From NCBI RefSeq assembly GCF_943913695.1, contig NZ_CALTZE010000071.1, forward strand, positions 1-20,420: a DNA stretch of 20,420 nucleotides. Direction: 5' to 3'. Positions 1-7,893 of this stretch are shown here, in pieces (position 1 is the stretch's first letter; every line of letters starts with the position of its first letter). The position numbers and the translations under genes are program-made. Source of the stretch: an uncultured Marmoricola sp. GTDB lineage: Bacteria > Actinomycetota > Actinomycetes > Propionibacteriales > Nocardioidaceae. Under the pieces are notes generated by a model. It was not told the DNA's origin and made no database searches. It saw nothing but the letters and a program-made list of their open reading frames with translations.

Positions 1-2
1 CG

Positions 3-143
3 CCCGGTGCCTCGCCGCGCGCGACTCCCGGCCGGAGCCCGGGCGCCTCGCCGAGCTCGTCGCCCGGCTCGTCGCCCACGGGGTCTGCCAGCGCGGGCGC
101 CGAGAGCTCGCCCACCCCGGCGCTGTGCACGGAGGTCGGATGA
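3..143 (+). CDS. 3' end of a probable PP2C-type Ser/Thr phosphatase (PstP-like), partial
   Basis: A frame open from the window edge ends at TGA 141-143, overlapping the rodA ATG (ATGA, 140-143). The visible 46 residues are almost entirely Pro, Ser, Gly, Ala and Thr, ending TPALCTEVG. No catalytic domain is inside the window, so the product is inferred from position: in Actinobacteria the gene directly before rodA in this operon encodes the PP2C phosphatase that opposes PknB, and such proteins can carry a low-complexity C-terminal tail. The stop-start overlap implies translational coupling with rodA. An alternative is another protein with a disordered tail, for example an FHA protein. Confidence 0.5.
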   Translation, partial: PGASPRATPGRSPGASPSSSPGSSPTGSASAGAESSPTPALCTEVG

Positions 144-1534
144 GCAGCCAGGCCGCCGCGCCCCGCGGCTTCGTGCACCGGCGCCGCCGCGGCGCCGAGC
201 TGGCGCTGCTGATCCTGAGCCTCGCGGTCGGGATCGGCGCCTACCTCGCCGTCGGCCTCGGGGTCGACGGCACGGTCCCGGTCGACCTGATGACCTACGG
301 CGGCTGGCTCTCGCTGCTGGTCATCGCCTGCCACGTGGTGATCCGCATCGTGGCGCCCTACGCCGACCCGGTGCTGCTGCCGGTCGTCTCCGCGCTCAAC
401 GGCCTCGGCCTGGCGATGATCCACCGCATCGACCTGGCCAACGAGGCCAAGGGCAGCAGCTTCGGCCCCTTCGCCGGCACCCAGCTGATCTGGATGACGC
501 TCGGCGCGGGGCTCTTCATCGCGGTGCTGGTGGTGCTGCGCGACCACCGCCGGCTGCAGTCGCTGACCTACACCGCCGGACTGACCGCGATCGTGCTGCT
601 GCTGACCCCGCTGCTCCCGGTGCTCGGCAAGGAGATCAACGGCTCCCGGATCTGGATCGGGCTGGGCCCCTTCAGCTTCCAGCCCGGCGAGATCGCCAAG
701 GTGCTGCTGGTGATCGCCTTCGCCGGCTACCTCGTGGTGCACCGTGACGCCCTCGCGCTGGCCGGGCGCCGGGTGCTCTTCATCGACTTCCCGCGCGGTC
801 GCGACCTCGGGCCGATCCTGGCGATGTGGCTGGTCTCGCTGGGGATCCTGGTCTTCCAGAAGGACCTCGGCTCCTCGCTGCTCTTCTTCGGGCTCTTCCT
901 GGTGATGCTCTACGTCGCCACCGAGCGACCGGGCTGGCTGGTCGTGGGCGGCACGCTGTTCGTCCTCGGCGCCTACGCCGGCTACCTCACCCAGTCGCAC
1001 GTGCAGGCTCGCGTCGCCGCCTGGCTGGACCCCTTCGACCCTGACGTCGAGGCCTACCAGCTGGTGCAGGGCCTCTACGGCATGGCGTGGGGCGGCCTGG
1101 TGGGCCGCGGCCTGGGCCAGGGCCGGCCCGACATCACGCCGCTGAGCTGGTCGGACTTCATCGTCTCGGCCATCGGCGAGGAGCTCGGGCTGACCGGGCT
1201 CATGGTCGTGATCCTGCTCTACGGCATCCTCGTCGAGCGCGCCCTGCGCACCGCCCTGATCTGCCGCGACAACTTCGGCAAGCTGATGGCCACCGGCCTC
1301 GGCGTCGTCGTGGCGCTGCAGGTCTTCGTCGTCATCGGCGGCGTCACCCGGCTGATCCCGCTGACCGGCCTCACCACGCCGTTCCTCTCCCAGGGCGGGT
1401 CCAGCCTCGTGGCCAACTGGGTGATCGTCGCGCTGCTGGTGCGGATCTCCGACCAGGCGCGGCGCCCACCGCCCGAGCTCGTGGCCGACGAGGGCGCCGA
1501 CCTCGACGCGACCCAGGTCGTGAGGATCCGGTGA
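140..1534 (+). CDS. rodA: RodA/FtsW family peptidoglycan glycosyltransferase
   Basis: A 464-residue polytopic membrane protein of the SEDS family, which polymerises lipid II into glycan strands together with a partner class B PBP. About ten hydrophobic segments are visible. Family motifs include NGSRIWIGLGPFSFQPGEIAK in the middle, WLDPFDPDVEAYQ with the conserved acidic residue of the large extracellular loop, then GRGLGQG and SDFIVSAIGEELGL near the C-terminus. I start at ATG 140 because GGAGG lies at 131-135; an in-frame GTG at 125 has no such site and would lengthen the overlap with the upstream gene. pbpA follows 7 bp after the stop, consistent with an elongasome pair. RodA rather than FtsW is chosen from the operon context. 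Confidence 0.93.
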   Translation: MSSQAAAPRGFVHRRRRGAELALLILSLAVGIGAYLAVGLGVDGTVPVDLMTYGGWLSLLVIACHVVIRIVAPYADPVLLPVVSALNGLGLAMIHRIDLANEAKGSSFGPFAGTQLIWMTLGAGLFIAVLVVLRDHRRLQSLTYTAGLTAIVLLLTPLLPVLGKEINGSRIWIGLGPFSFQPGEIAKVLLVIAFAGYLVVHRDALALAGRRVLFIDFPRGRDLGPILAMWLVSLGILVFQKDLGSSLLFFGLFLVMLYVATERPGWLVVGGTLFVLGAYAGYLTQSHVQARVAAWLDPFDPDVEAYQLVQGLYGMAWGGLVGRGLGQGRPDITPLSWSDFIVSAIGEELGLTGLMVVILLYGILVERALRTALICRDNFGKLMATGLGVVVALQVFVVIGGVTRLIPLTGLTTPFLSQGGSSLVANWVIVALLVRISDQARRPPPELVADEGADLDATQVVRIR

Positions 1535-1541
1535 GGCCGCG

Positions 1542-3029
1542 ATGAACAAGCCCATCCGCACCATGGCCGTGGTCAGCCTGGCCATGTTCCTGGCGCTGCT
1601 GCTCAACGTCACCTACGTGCAGTTCTGGCAGGCCGAGAGCCTCAGCTCGCTCTCCGAGCACCCCGACAACGTGCGGGTCCGCGACGCGGAGTTCTCCCGC
1701 GAGCGCGGCTCGATCCTGGTGCGCGGCCAGGCGGTCGCCGAGAGCGTGCCCTCCGACGACACCTACCAGTTCCAGCGGCGCTACCCCCGGCCCAACCAGT
1801 ACGCCCACATCGCCGGCTTCTTCACCCGCGACTACGGCCTCGGCGCGGTCGAGTCCTCGGAGAACTCCATCCTCTCCGGCAGCGACTCGCGGCTCTTCGG
1901 CTACCGCGTGGTCGACCTGGCCGACGACGAGTCGCCCCGTGGTGGCAGCGTCACGCTGACCATCGACCCGCAGGCCCAGCGAGCGGCGTACGACGGGCTG
2001 GCGGCGCTCGGTGACGGGGTGCAGGGAGCCGTCGTGGCGCTGGAGCCGAGCAGCGGCAAGGTGCTGGCGATGGTCTCCAGCCCCGGCTTCGACCCCAACC
2101 GGCTCTCCAGCCACGACTTCCCGGCGGCGGGCGACTACCGCGCGCGGCTGCTCGACAACGAGCGCCGCCCGCTCGACAACCGCGCCATCGAGGAGGTGCT
2201 GCCGCCCGGCTCGACCTTCAAGCTGGTCACCGCGGCGGCCGCGCTGGAGTCGGGCGACTACGACCCCGACACGCAGGTCGACGGCAGCGCCACGCTCGAC
2301 CTGCCGCAGACCGACACCGACCTGGTCAACGAGAGCCGGGGCGGCTGCGGCGGTTCGACCATCACCCTGACCCGCGCCCTCGACGTCTCGTGCAACGTCA
2401 GCTTCGGCGCGATCGGGCTCGACCTGGGTGCCGACGCGCTGCGCGAGCAGGCGGAGAAGTTCGGCTTCGGCACCCGCACCTTCGACGACCTCGACGACGC
2501 GCTGACCCGGCAGGCGGTCAGCCGCTTCCCCGAGGACCCCGACGAGCCGCAGACGGCGCTGTCGGCGATCGGCCAGTTCGACGTCGCGGCCACGCCGCTG
2601 CAGATGGCGATGGTGACCGCCGGCATCGCCAACGACGGCGTCGTACGCCGCCCCTACCTGGTCGACGAGATCCTCTCGCCCAAGCTGGAGACCCTCGAGC
2701 GCACCGACCCCGAGGACATGCCCGACCAGCCCGCGATGAGCTCGGCCAACGCCCGCGACCTTCGCGAGATGATGGTCTCGGTGGTCGAGAACGGCACCGG
2801 CACGACCGCGCAGATCGACGGCGTCGAGGTCGGCGGCAAGACCGGCACGGCGCAGAGCGCGCCCGACCGGCCGCCCTACGCCTGGTTCGTCTCCTTCGCC
2901 CCGGCCGACACCCCCTCGGTGGCGGTGGCGGTGCTGGTGCAGGACGCCGGCGTCGAGCGCGACCAGATCTCGGGCAGCGGCCTGGCGGCACCCATCGCCC
3001 GGGCCGTGATGCAGGCGGTGGTCGGCTGA
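1542..3029 (+). CDS. pbpA: Class B penicillin-binding protein (PbpA, D,D-transpeptidase)
   Basis: A 495-residue protein with one N-terminal membrane anchor (about residues 7-25) and an extracytoplasmic transpeptidase domain that cross-links peptidoglycan made by the adjacent RodA. All three penicillin-binding motifs are present: STFK with nucleophile Ser224, SCN at 283-285 and KTGT starting at Lys433. The length matches mycobacterial PbpA. ATG 1542 is preceded by GTGAGG and lies 7 bp after the rodA stop. In M. tuberculosis the next gene is pknA, but here pknB comes next after 43 bp. Nothing suggests damage. Confidence 0.94.
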   Translation: MNKPIRTMAVVSLAMFLALLLNVTYVQFWQAESLSSLSEHPDNVRVRDAEFSRERGSILVRGQAVAESVPSDDTYQFQRRYPRPNQYAHIAGFFTRDYGLGAVESSENSILSGSDSRLFGYRVVDLADDESPRGGSVTLTIDPQAQRAAYDGLAALGDGVQGAVVALEPSSGKVLAMVSSPGFDPNRLSSHDFPAAGDYRARLLDNERRPLDNRAIEEVLPPGSTFKLVTAAAALESGDYDPDTQVDGSATLDLPQTDTDLVNESRGGCGGSTITLTRALDVSCNVSFGAIGLDLGADALREQAEKFGFGTRTFDDLDDALTRQAVSRFPEDPDEPQTALSAIGQFDVAATPLQMAMVTAGIANDGVVRRPYLVDEILSPKLETLERTDPEDMPDQPAMSSANARDLREMMVSVVENGTGTTAQIDGVEVGGKTGTAQSAPDRPPYAWFVSFAPADTPSVAVAVLVQDAGVERDQISGSGLAAPIARAVMQAVVG

Positions 3030-3072
3030 TGCTGGCGAGGGGTTCCAGGCGTCGAGATCGAGGAGGGCACGG

Positions 3073-4833
3073 ATGAGTGAGCCGCACCTGATCGGGGGCC
3101 GCTACGAGGTCGGCGAGCTGCTCGGCCGCGGCGGCATGGCCGAGGTCCGCAAGGGACGCGACGTACGCCTCGGACGCACGGTGGCCATCAAGCGGCTGCG
3201 CACCGACCTGGCCAGCGACTCCACCTTCCAGGCGAGGTTCCGCCGCGAGGCGCAGTCGGCGGCCTCCCTCAACGACCCGTCGATCGTCTCGGTCTACGAC
3301 ACCGGCGAGGAGATGGCGACCGACGGCACCAACGTCGCCCAGCCCTACATCGTCATGGAGTACGTCGCGGGGCGCACGCTGCGCGACGTGCTGCGCGAGG
3401 GAGGTGACCGCAAGATCCTGCCCGAGCGGGCGCTCGAGATCACCTCCGGCGTGCTCCGCGCGCTCGACTACAGCCACCGCGCCGGCATCATCCACCGCGA
3501 CATCAAGCCCGGCAACGTCATGCTGACCCCCGCCGGCAACGTCAAGGTGATGGACTTCGGCATCGCCCGCGCGGTCTCCGACGCCTCCAGCACGATGACG
3601 CAGACGGCCGCAGTCGTCGGTACGGCGCAGTACCTCTCGCCCGAGCAGGCCCGCGGCGAGAGCGTCGACTCGCGCTCCGACGTCTACTCCACCGGCTGCC
3701 TGCTCTACGAGCTGCTCACCGGCCGGCCACCCTTCGTCGGCGACAGTCCCGTCGCCGTGGCCTACCAGCACGTGCGCGAGATCCCGCAGCCCCCGTCGAG
3801 CCTCGACGAGGAGCTGACCCCCGAGATCGACGCCATCGTGATGAAGGCGCTGGCCAAGGACGTCGCCGACCGCTACCCCAGCGCCGCCGCGATGAAGGAG
3901 GACATCGACCGCTACCTCGAGGGGCGTCCGATCTCCGCCGCCGCGGTCGCCGCCGCCCAGGCGACCTCGGTGATGCCGGCGGCCGCGGCCACGCGCGTCA
4001 CGACCGTCACCGAGTCCGTCCCCGACGAGGAGGAGGAGCAGGAGCGCAAGAAGCGCTGGCCCCTGGTGCTGGTGCTGCTCCTGCTGGCGGCGCTGGTCGC
4101 CTCGGCGCTGGTCTTCGGGCCACGGCTGCTCGACCGCGAGCCCGACGACGTGCAGGTGCCGACCATCACCGGCATGACGCGGGAGGTCGCCGAGCGCACC
4201 CTCGAGGCGCGCAACCTCGCCGTCGGCGAGGTCACCGAGGTCGCCAACGAGCAGGTCGCCGCGGGGCGCGTCGTCTCCCAGGACCCCGCCGAGGGCGACA
4301 CCGTCGCGCCCGGCACGGAGGTCAACTTCGAGGTCTCGTCCGGTGCGCCGCAGGTGGAGGTGCCCGACGTCGTGGGCGACAACCGCTTCGACGCGGAGTC
4401 GACGCTGCAGGCCGAGGGGTTGCGGGTGCGCTTCGAGGAGCGGGCCTCCGACGAGCCGGCCGACCAGGTGCTGGAGACCGACCCCGCCCCCGGCACCGCG
4501 GTCGCCGAGAACACGCGGGTCACCGTCTTCTGGTCGACGGGGCCGCAGGAGGTGCCCGACGTCGTCGGCGAGACCGAGCAGCGCGCCCGGCAGCTGATCG
4601 AGCAGGCGGGGTTCAACGTCTTCGTCACCGAGGACACCACGACCGAGGCCGAGGCCGGCACGGTGCTGCAGCAGAACCCCGACCCCGGCACCCCGCAGGA
4701 CCAGGGCAGCAGCGTCACCATCGTGGTCTCGCGCTACGAGCCGCCGGAGACCGAGACCCCGACGCCGTCCCCCGACCCGGCCGAGCCCACGCTGCCCACG
4801 CCCGAGCCGCCCGACGACGGCGACGGCGGCTGA
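3073..4833 (+). CDS. pknB: PASTA-domain Ser/Thr protein kinase PknB
   Basis: A 586-residue transmembrane kinase that senses muropeptides or lipid II and phosphorylates division and wall-synthesis proteins. The cytoplasmic kinase domain covers about residues 8-280, with glycine loop GRGGMAEV, VAIK Lys40, catalytic loop HRDIKPGNV (Asp143), DFG (Asp161) and a Thr-rich activation segment before SPEQ. A basic juxtamembrane stretch precedes one membrane span at about 329-351. Three extracellular PASTA repeats follow (about 360-427, 428-494, 495-560), each with a VPD/VPT start and a DPxxGT-type turn. The last 25 residues are Pro/Thr/Glu-rich. M. tuberculosis PknB has four PASTA repeats, so this ectodomain is shorter. 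ATG 3073 has GGAGGG at 3062-3067. It is the last gene of the operon and converges on the DUF881 gene. Confidence 0.95.
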   Translation: MSEPHLIGGRYEVGELLGRGGMAEVRKGRDVRLGRTVAIKRLRTDLASDSTFQARFRREAQSAASLNDPSIVSVYDTGEEMATDGTNVAQPYIVMEYVAGRTLRDVLREGGDRKILPERALEITSGVLRALDYSHRAGIIHRDIKPGNVMLTPAGNVKVMDFGIARAVSDASSTMTQTAAVVGTAQYLSPEQARGESVDSRSDVYSTGCLLYELLTGRPPFVGDSPVAVAYQHVREIPQPPSSLDEELTPEIDAIVMKALAKDVADRYPSAAAMKEDIDRYLEGRPISAAAVAAAQATSVMPAAAATRVTTVTESVPDEEEEQERKKRWPLVLVLLLLAALVASALVFGPRLLDREPDDVQVPTITGMTREVAERTLEARNLAVGEVTEVANEQVAAGRVVSQDPAEGDTVAPGTEVNFEVSSGAPQVEVPDVVGDNRFDAESTLQAEGLRVRFEERASDEPADQVLETDPAPGTAVAENTRVTVFWSTGPQEVPDVVGETEQRARQLIEQAGFNVFVTEDTTTEAEAGTVLQQNPDPGTPQDQGSSVTIVVSRYEPPETETPTPSPDPAEPTLPTPEPPDDGDGG

Positions 4834-4851
4834 CCAGCCGGCAGCTTGCCC

Positions 4852-5661
4852 CTAGCCGTCGGCGCGGGTGTCGTCGTCGGGCCGCACCACGCGCGCGTGG
4901 GCGAGCTCGGCGGTGCCGGTGAAGGCGGGCAGCTCCACCTGGTCCTCGAGCTCGACGTCGTAGCCGAGGCCGTAGGCCTCGACGTAGGTGCGGTAGCCGG
5001 CGATGTAGTCGGAGTCCTCGAGCGCGGCGAGCAGGTCCTCCTGGTTGCCGATCGCCGTGATCACGTAGGGCGGCGCGAAGGGCACGCCGTGGAGCACCAC
5101 GGTGTTGCCGACGCACTTGATACCGGTCGTGCTGACCACCCGCTGGTCCTGCAGCGTCATGGCCTCCGCGCCGGCGAGCCAGAGCGCGTTGGCGACGGCC
5201 TGGATGTCCTGCTGGTGCACAACGAGGCGGTCGTCGGGGATGCCGTCGGCCTCCGCCAGGTCGAACTCCTCGTCTGGTGCGTCGTCGAGGGTCACGGTCA
5301 CGCCCGGTCCGCGTACGGCGGTGAAGCCCGCGGGCTGGCGCAGCTCCTCGACCTCGGCGCGCAGCCGGCGTACCTCGGAGTCGCCGACGCCCTGCCCGAG
5401 GCGGTCGACCTCGGCGCTGAGCTCCTCCACCCGCTGCTGCACGCCGTCGGTGCGGGCGCGCTCCTGGCGCACGACCGTGCTGAGCTCGGAGACGCTGGAG
5501 GCCCGCAGGTCCAGCCCCCCGGCATCGATCGCACTGGTGACGAAGAGGGCGCCGGCCGCGACGAAGACGCCCACGGCCGCGAGCCGCCACCGCTGGCCCT
5601 CGGAGGCACGCGGCAGGCGCAGACCAGGAGGCAGGCGCGGGCCACGGGGTCGCGACGACAC
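4852..5661 (-). CDS. DUF881 family membrane-anchored protein
   Basis: A 269-residue protein of the DUF881 family, whose biochemical role is unknown; members often sit beside division genes. It has a basic Pro/Arg-rich N-terminus, one membrane span (about residues 25-45) and a predicted coiled coil (about 55-112, heptad-like Val/Leu/Arg/Glu). The DUF881 domain follows, including ITLDD-like VTVTLDDAP, VNALWLAGAEAM-like VANALWLAGAEAM, CVGNTVVLHG and the C-terminal ITAIGN...L region. The start is GTG 5661, with GAGGAGA about 10 nt upstream. It is divergent from crgA and convergent with pknB, the same relative layout as Rv0012 in M. tuberculosis, but the trpG-type gene usually found between DUF881 and pknB is absent. 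Confidence 0.88.
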   Translation of the reverse strand: MSSRPRGPRLPPGLRLPRASEGQRWRLAAVGVFVAAGALFVTSAIDAGGLDLRASSVSELSTVVRQERARTDGVQQRVEELSAEVDRLGQGVGDSEVRRLRAEVEELRQPAGFTAVRGPGVTVTLDDAPDEEFDLAEADGIPDDRLVVHQQDIQAVANALWLAGAEAMTLQDQRVVSTTGIKCVGNTVVLHGVPFAPPYVITAIGNQEDLLAALEDSDYIAGYRTYVEAYGLGYDVELEDQVELPAFTGTAELAHARVVRPDDDTRADG

Positions 5662-5707
5662 GAGCGGTCTCCTCGCAGGTCGGCTCGGGGATGTGCGGGG
5701 ACGCGAC

Positions 5708-5714
5708 TACGCTA
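5708..5714. promoter_or_regulatory. Possible symmetric -10 element for crgA and the DUF881 gene
   Basis: TACGCTA reads as a TAnnnT -10 hexamer on both strands (TACGCT on plus, TAGCGT on minus). It sits between the divergent starts at 5775 and 5661, so each transcript would have a leader of roughly 40-60 nt. No good -35 hexamer is visible on either strand, so this is tentative. Confidence 0.35.
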
Positions 5715-5774
5715 ACGGACCAGGTCGGGGCCAACCGGGCTCCGCCTCGCCTTCCCCGCCGACCGAGGAGCCCC

Positions 5775-6257
5775 GTGTCCAAGCGCAGTGCCCGAGAGCA
5801 CCAGATCACCACCAGCGGCTACGAGACCTCCAAGGTCCGCACGGCGCTCGCGGTGCTGCTGGTCGTCGCCGGCATCGCGTGGATGGCGGTCTACATCAAC
5901 CTCGCCAAGGACGCCGCGCTCTTCGTCGAGGTGCCCGGTGCCCAGGCCGCCGACCCGCCGAGCAACCCGCTCCCGTGGATGGCCGAGCTGGCGCGCTACA
6001 ACTACCTGATCGGCTTCGTGCTGATCTTCGTCGGTCTCATCGTGGCCGCCCACAAGCTGACGCCCCTGGGCCGCGGGCGCGGCGTGGTGATCGGGATGCT
6101 GGGCTGCTTCCTCTTCGGCCTGGTCTGGATCGTGCTCTTCTACTTCATCGGCTCCGGCGGGCCGATCCCGGTGATGAAGGACCTCGACCAGTACAACCTG
6201 CTGGTCGGCGTCGGCTTCATGGCCGTCGGCTTCTCCTTCGCGACCAAGTGGGAGTAG
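5775..6257 (+). CDS. crgA: Cell division protein CrgA, enlarged form with two CrgA-like units
   Basis: CrgA is a small membrane protein that interacts with FtsZ-ring and wall-synthesis proteins in Actinobacteria. This version has 160 residues and four hydrophobic segments, against about 93 residues and two spans in M. tuberculosis. The C-terminal half is a typical CrgA: span GMLGCFLFGLVWIVLFYFI, linker with PIPVM, then YNLLVGVGFMAVGFSFATKWE. The N-terminal half has the same plan: VLLVVAGIAWMAVYI, linker with PLPWM, then YNYLIGFVLIFVGLIVAAHK. I chose GTG 5775 (protein start SKRSAREH) because GAGGAG lies at 5765-5770; the frame is open further upstream, but that part is rich in Pro and Arg and looks non-coding. 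It is divergent from DUF881. Confidence 0.85.
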   Translation: MSKRSAREHQITTSGYETSKVRTALAVLLVVAGIAWMAVYINLAKDAALFVEVPGAQAADPPSNPLPWMAELARYNYLIGFVLIFVGLIVAAHKLTPLGRGRGVVIGMLGCFLFGLVWIVLFYFIGSGGPIPVMKDLDQYNLLVGVGFMAVGFSFATKWE

Positions 6258-6264
6258 GCCGCGG

Positions 6265-6296
6265 TCGTCCACAGCTGTGCACAAGTCTGTGGAGAA
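6265..6296. promoter_or_regulatory. Cluster of three DnaA-box-like 9-mers
   Basis: Three 9-mers each match 8 of 9 positions of the actinobacterial DnaA box TTGTCCACA: TCGTCCACA (plus, 6265-6273), TTGTGCACA (minus, 6284-6276) and TTCTCCACA (minus, 6296-6288). They fall within 32 bp of otherwise non-coding sequence between crgA and the rhomboid gene. The whole gene cluster normally lies near oriC, so a DnaA-binding site is plausible, but this is not shown to be an origin. Confidence 0.45.
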
Positions 6297-6297
6297 C

Positions 6298-6309
6298 TAC
6301 ACCGGTGTA
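6298..6309. promoter_or_regulatory. Perfect 12-bp palindrome TACACCGGTGTA
   Basis: A perfect inverted repeat lies between the DnaA-box-like cluster and the stop codon of the rhomboid gene. It has the form of a dimeric repressor operator, but it sits downstream of both flanking genes (crgA ends 6257, rhomboid ends 6318), so an operator role is not obvious. It could also be part of a weak terminator. Confidence 0.3.
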
Positions 6310-6317
6310 AGTAGGCC

Positions 6318-7217
6318 TCAGGCGAGCATCGCGGCCCGGACCGCCGCCAGCACCAGCGCGAGCACCGTCACCGTCGCGATGGCCGACCACTGCAGCAGCG
6401 CCCGCCGCTTGCGGGGTGCGTAGACGATCGCCGCACCCAGCACCGCGCCGACCAGCAGACCGCCGAGGTGGCCCTGCCAGGAGATGCCGGGCAGCGTGAA
6501 GGTGAGGAAGAGGTTGAGCCCGATCCACAGCAGGATCTGCTGCGCCTGGCCCTGCACCTTCAGCGAGACCACGGCGAGCGCGCCCATGAGGCCGAAGACC
6601 GCGCCGGAGGCACCGATCGTCTGGCTGTTGGGGGCTGAGACGAGCATCACCGCGGCCGACCCGCCCAGCAGCGAGGCGAGGTAGACGGCGAGGAACCGGG
6701 CGCGGCCCAGCACGCTCTCCAGGGGCGGGCCGAGGAAGTAGAGCGCCAGCATGTTGAAGCCGATGTGGAGCAGCTGCACATGGGTGAAGCCCGAGGTGAG
6801 CAGCTGCCAGACGGCCCCGTCGGCGACCCCCTGGATCAGCACCGGGGCACCGTCGGCGCCGCGACCGACCGCCGAGGCGGGCAGCAGCGCGAGGTAGTCG
6901 ATCAGCCGGCTGCCGCGACCGCCGGTGAGCTGGATGGCCACGAAGACGGCGACGTTGAGGCCGATCAGCACGAAGCTGGTCAGGCGCGGGTCGCCCGAGC
7001 GCCTGCCGCCGTACGGCGTGAGGTGCTGGCGGGTGCTCCGCGAGCCCTCCTTGACGCAGCCCGGGCACTGGAAGCCGACCGCGGCGGGGAGCATGCAGTC
7101 GGGGCAGATCGGCCGCTCGCAGCGCTGGCAACGGATGTAGGTCTCGCGGTCGGGGTGCCGGTAGCAGACCGGCGGCGCCTGCTGCTCGCGGCCGCCGGCG
7201 CCGCCGGGCTCGCTCAC
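6318..7217 (-). CDS. Rhomboid family intramembrane serine protease with N-terminal Cys/His zinc-binding motif
   Basis: A 299-residue integral membrane protease of the rhomboid family, which cleaves transmembrane helices inside the bilayer. The N-terminus has a likely zinc-binding module: Cys18, His21, Cys30, Cys33, Cys38, Cys41, Cys51, Cys54. A hydrophobic six- to seven-helix core follows, with the HIGFNMLALYFLG helix, GASG containing the nucleophile Ser204, and GHLGG with His250 of the catalytic dyad. The GTG start at 7217 overlaps the stop of the cyclophilin gene (GTGA), which fixes the start and implies translational coupling. Orthologues with this zinc motif are common in Actinobacteria. 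The substrate is unknown. Confidence 0.92.
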   Translation of the reverse strand: MSEPGGAGGREQQAPPVCYRHPDRETYIRCQRCERPICPDCMLPAAVGFQCPGCVKEGSRSTRQHLTPYGGRRSGDPRLTSFVLIGLNVAVFVAIQLTGGRGSRLIDYLALLPASAVGRGADGAPVLIQGVADGAVWQLLTSGFTHVQLLHIGFNMLALYFLGPPLESVLGRARFLAVYLASLLGGSAAVMLVSAPNSQTIGASGAVFGLMGALAVVSLKVQGQAQQILLWIGLNLFLTFTLPGISWQGHLGGLLVGAVLGAAIVYAPRKRRALLQWSAIATVTVLALVLAAVRAAMLA

Positions 7218-7729
7218 GGGCGGGTGATGGTCACCGACTCGATCACCACGGGCTCGTCCGGACGGTCCATCCGGTCGGTGCGGGTCGTGGCGATCGCGTC
7301 GACGACGTCGCGGCTGGCCTGGTCGGCCACCTCGCCGAAGATCGTGTGGCGACGGTTCAGGTGCGGCGTCGGCGTGACGGTGATGAAGAACTGCGAGCCG
7401 TTGGTGCCGGGGCCGGCGTTGGCCATCGCGAGCAGGTAGGGCCGGTCGAAGGAGAGCTCGGGGTGGAACTCGTCCTTGAACTTGTAGCCCGGACCGCCGG
7501 TGCCGGTGCCGAGCGGGCAGCCACCCTGGATCATGAAGCCGTCGATGACCCGGTGGAAGCCGAGCCCGTCGTAGAACCTCTCGCCGCTGCGCCCGGCGTC
7601 GTCCTGGTAGTCCTTGGTGCCCTCGGCGAGCCCGGTGAAGTTGTCCACCGTGGCGGGGGCGTGGTCGGGGAGCAGGTTGAGCACGATGTCGCCGCGGTTG
7701 GTCGACAGCGTGGCCTGGAGCTCGGACAT
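7214..7729 (-). CDS. ppiA: Cyclophilin-type peptidyl-prolyl cis-trans isomerase
   Basis: A 171-residue cytoplasmic cyclophilin that catalyses cis-trans isomerisation of Xaa-Pro bonds. It has no signal peptide. The signature motifs are present in order: APATVDNFTGLAEG, FHRVIDGFMIQGG (catalytic Arg in FHR), LLAMANAGPGTNGSQFFIT and HTIFGEV. The start is ATG 7729, with an AAAGG-type site about 7 nt upstream. The rhomboid gene starts inside its stop codon. The gene occupies the place of ppiA (Rv0009) in the conserved near-origin cluster, hence the symbol. Confidence 0.93.
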   Translation of the reverse strand: MSELQATLSTNRGDIVLNLLPDHAPATVDNFTGLAEGTKDYQDDAGRSGERFYDGLGFHRVIDGFMIQGGCPLGTGTGGPGYKFKDEFHPELSFDRPYLLAMANAGPGTNGSQFFITVTPTPHLNRRHTIFGEVADQASRDVVDAIATTRTDRMDRPDEPVVIESVTITRP

Positions 7730-7893
7730 GGATGCCTTTCGCAGGGAGTCGGGGAGGGCGGCAGGGCCGCCACGCCAGGAATCCTGCCACGCACGCCCAG
7801 CCTCGCGCCGGGGTACGACCCCCGCGCCTGGGTACAGGCCCGTGTGATTGGCTGGCCGTCCCAGTGCTGCAGCGAAAGAGGAGTGCCCGACCC

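Noticed and set aside
7..747. Arg/Pro-rich plus-strand frame over rodA
   Set aside because: Out-of-frame shadow of a clearly recognised SEDS protein.
3912..4721. 269-codon minus-strand frame opposite pknB
   Set aside because: Ser/Thr/Arg-rich shadow of the PASTA region; the plus strand has clear domain evidence.
6265..6309. Chromosomal origin oriC
   Set aside because: Only three imperfect boxes within 32 bp, with no AT-rich unwinding region and no dnaA or dnaN in the window.
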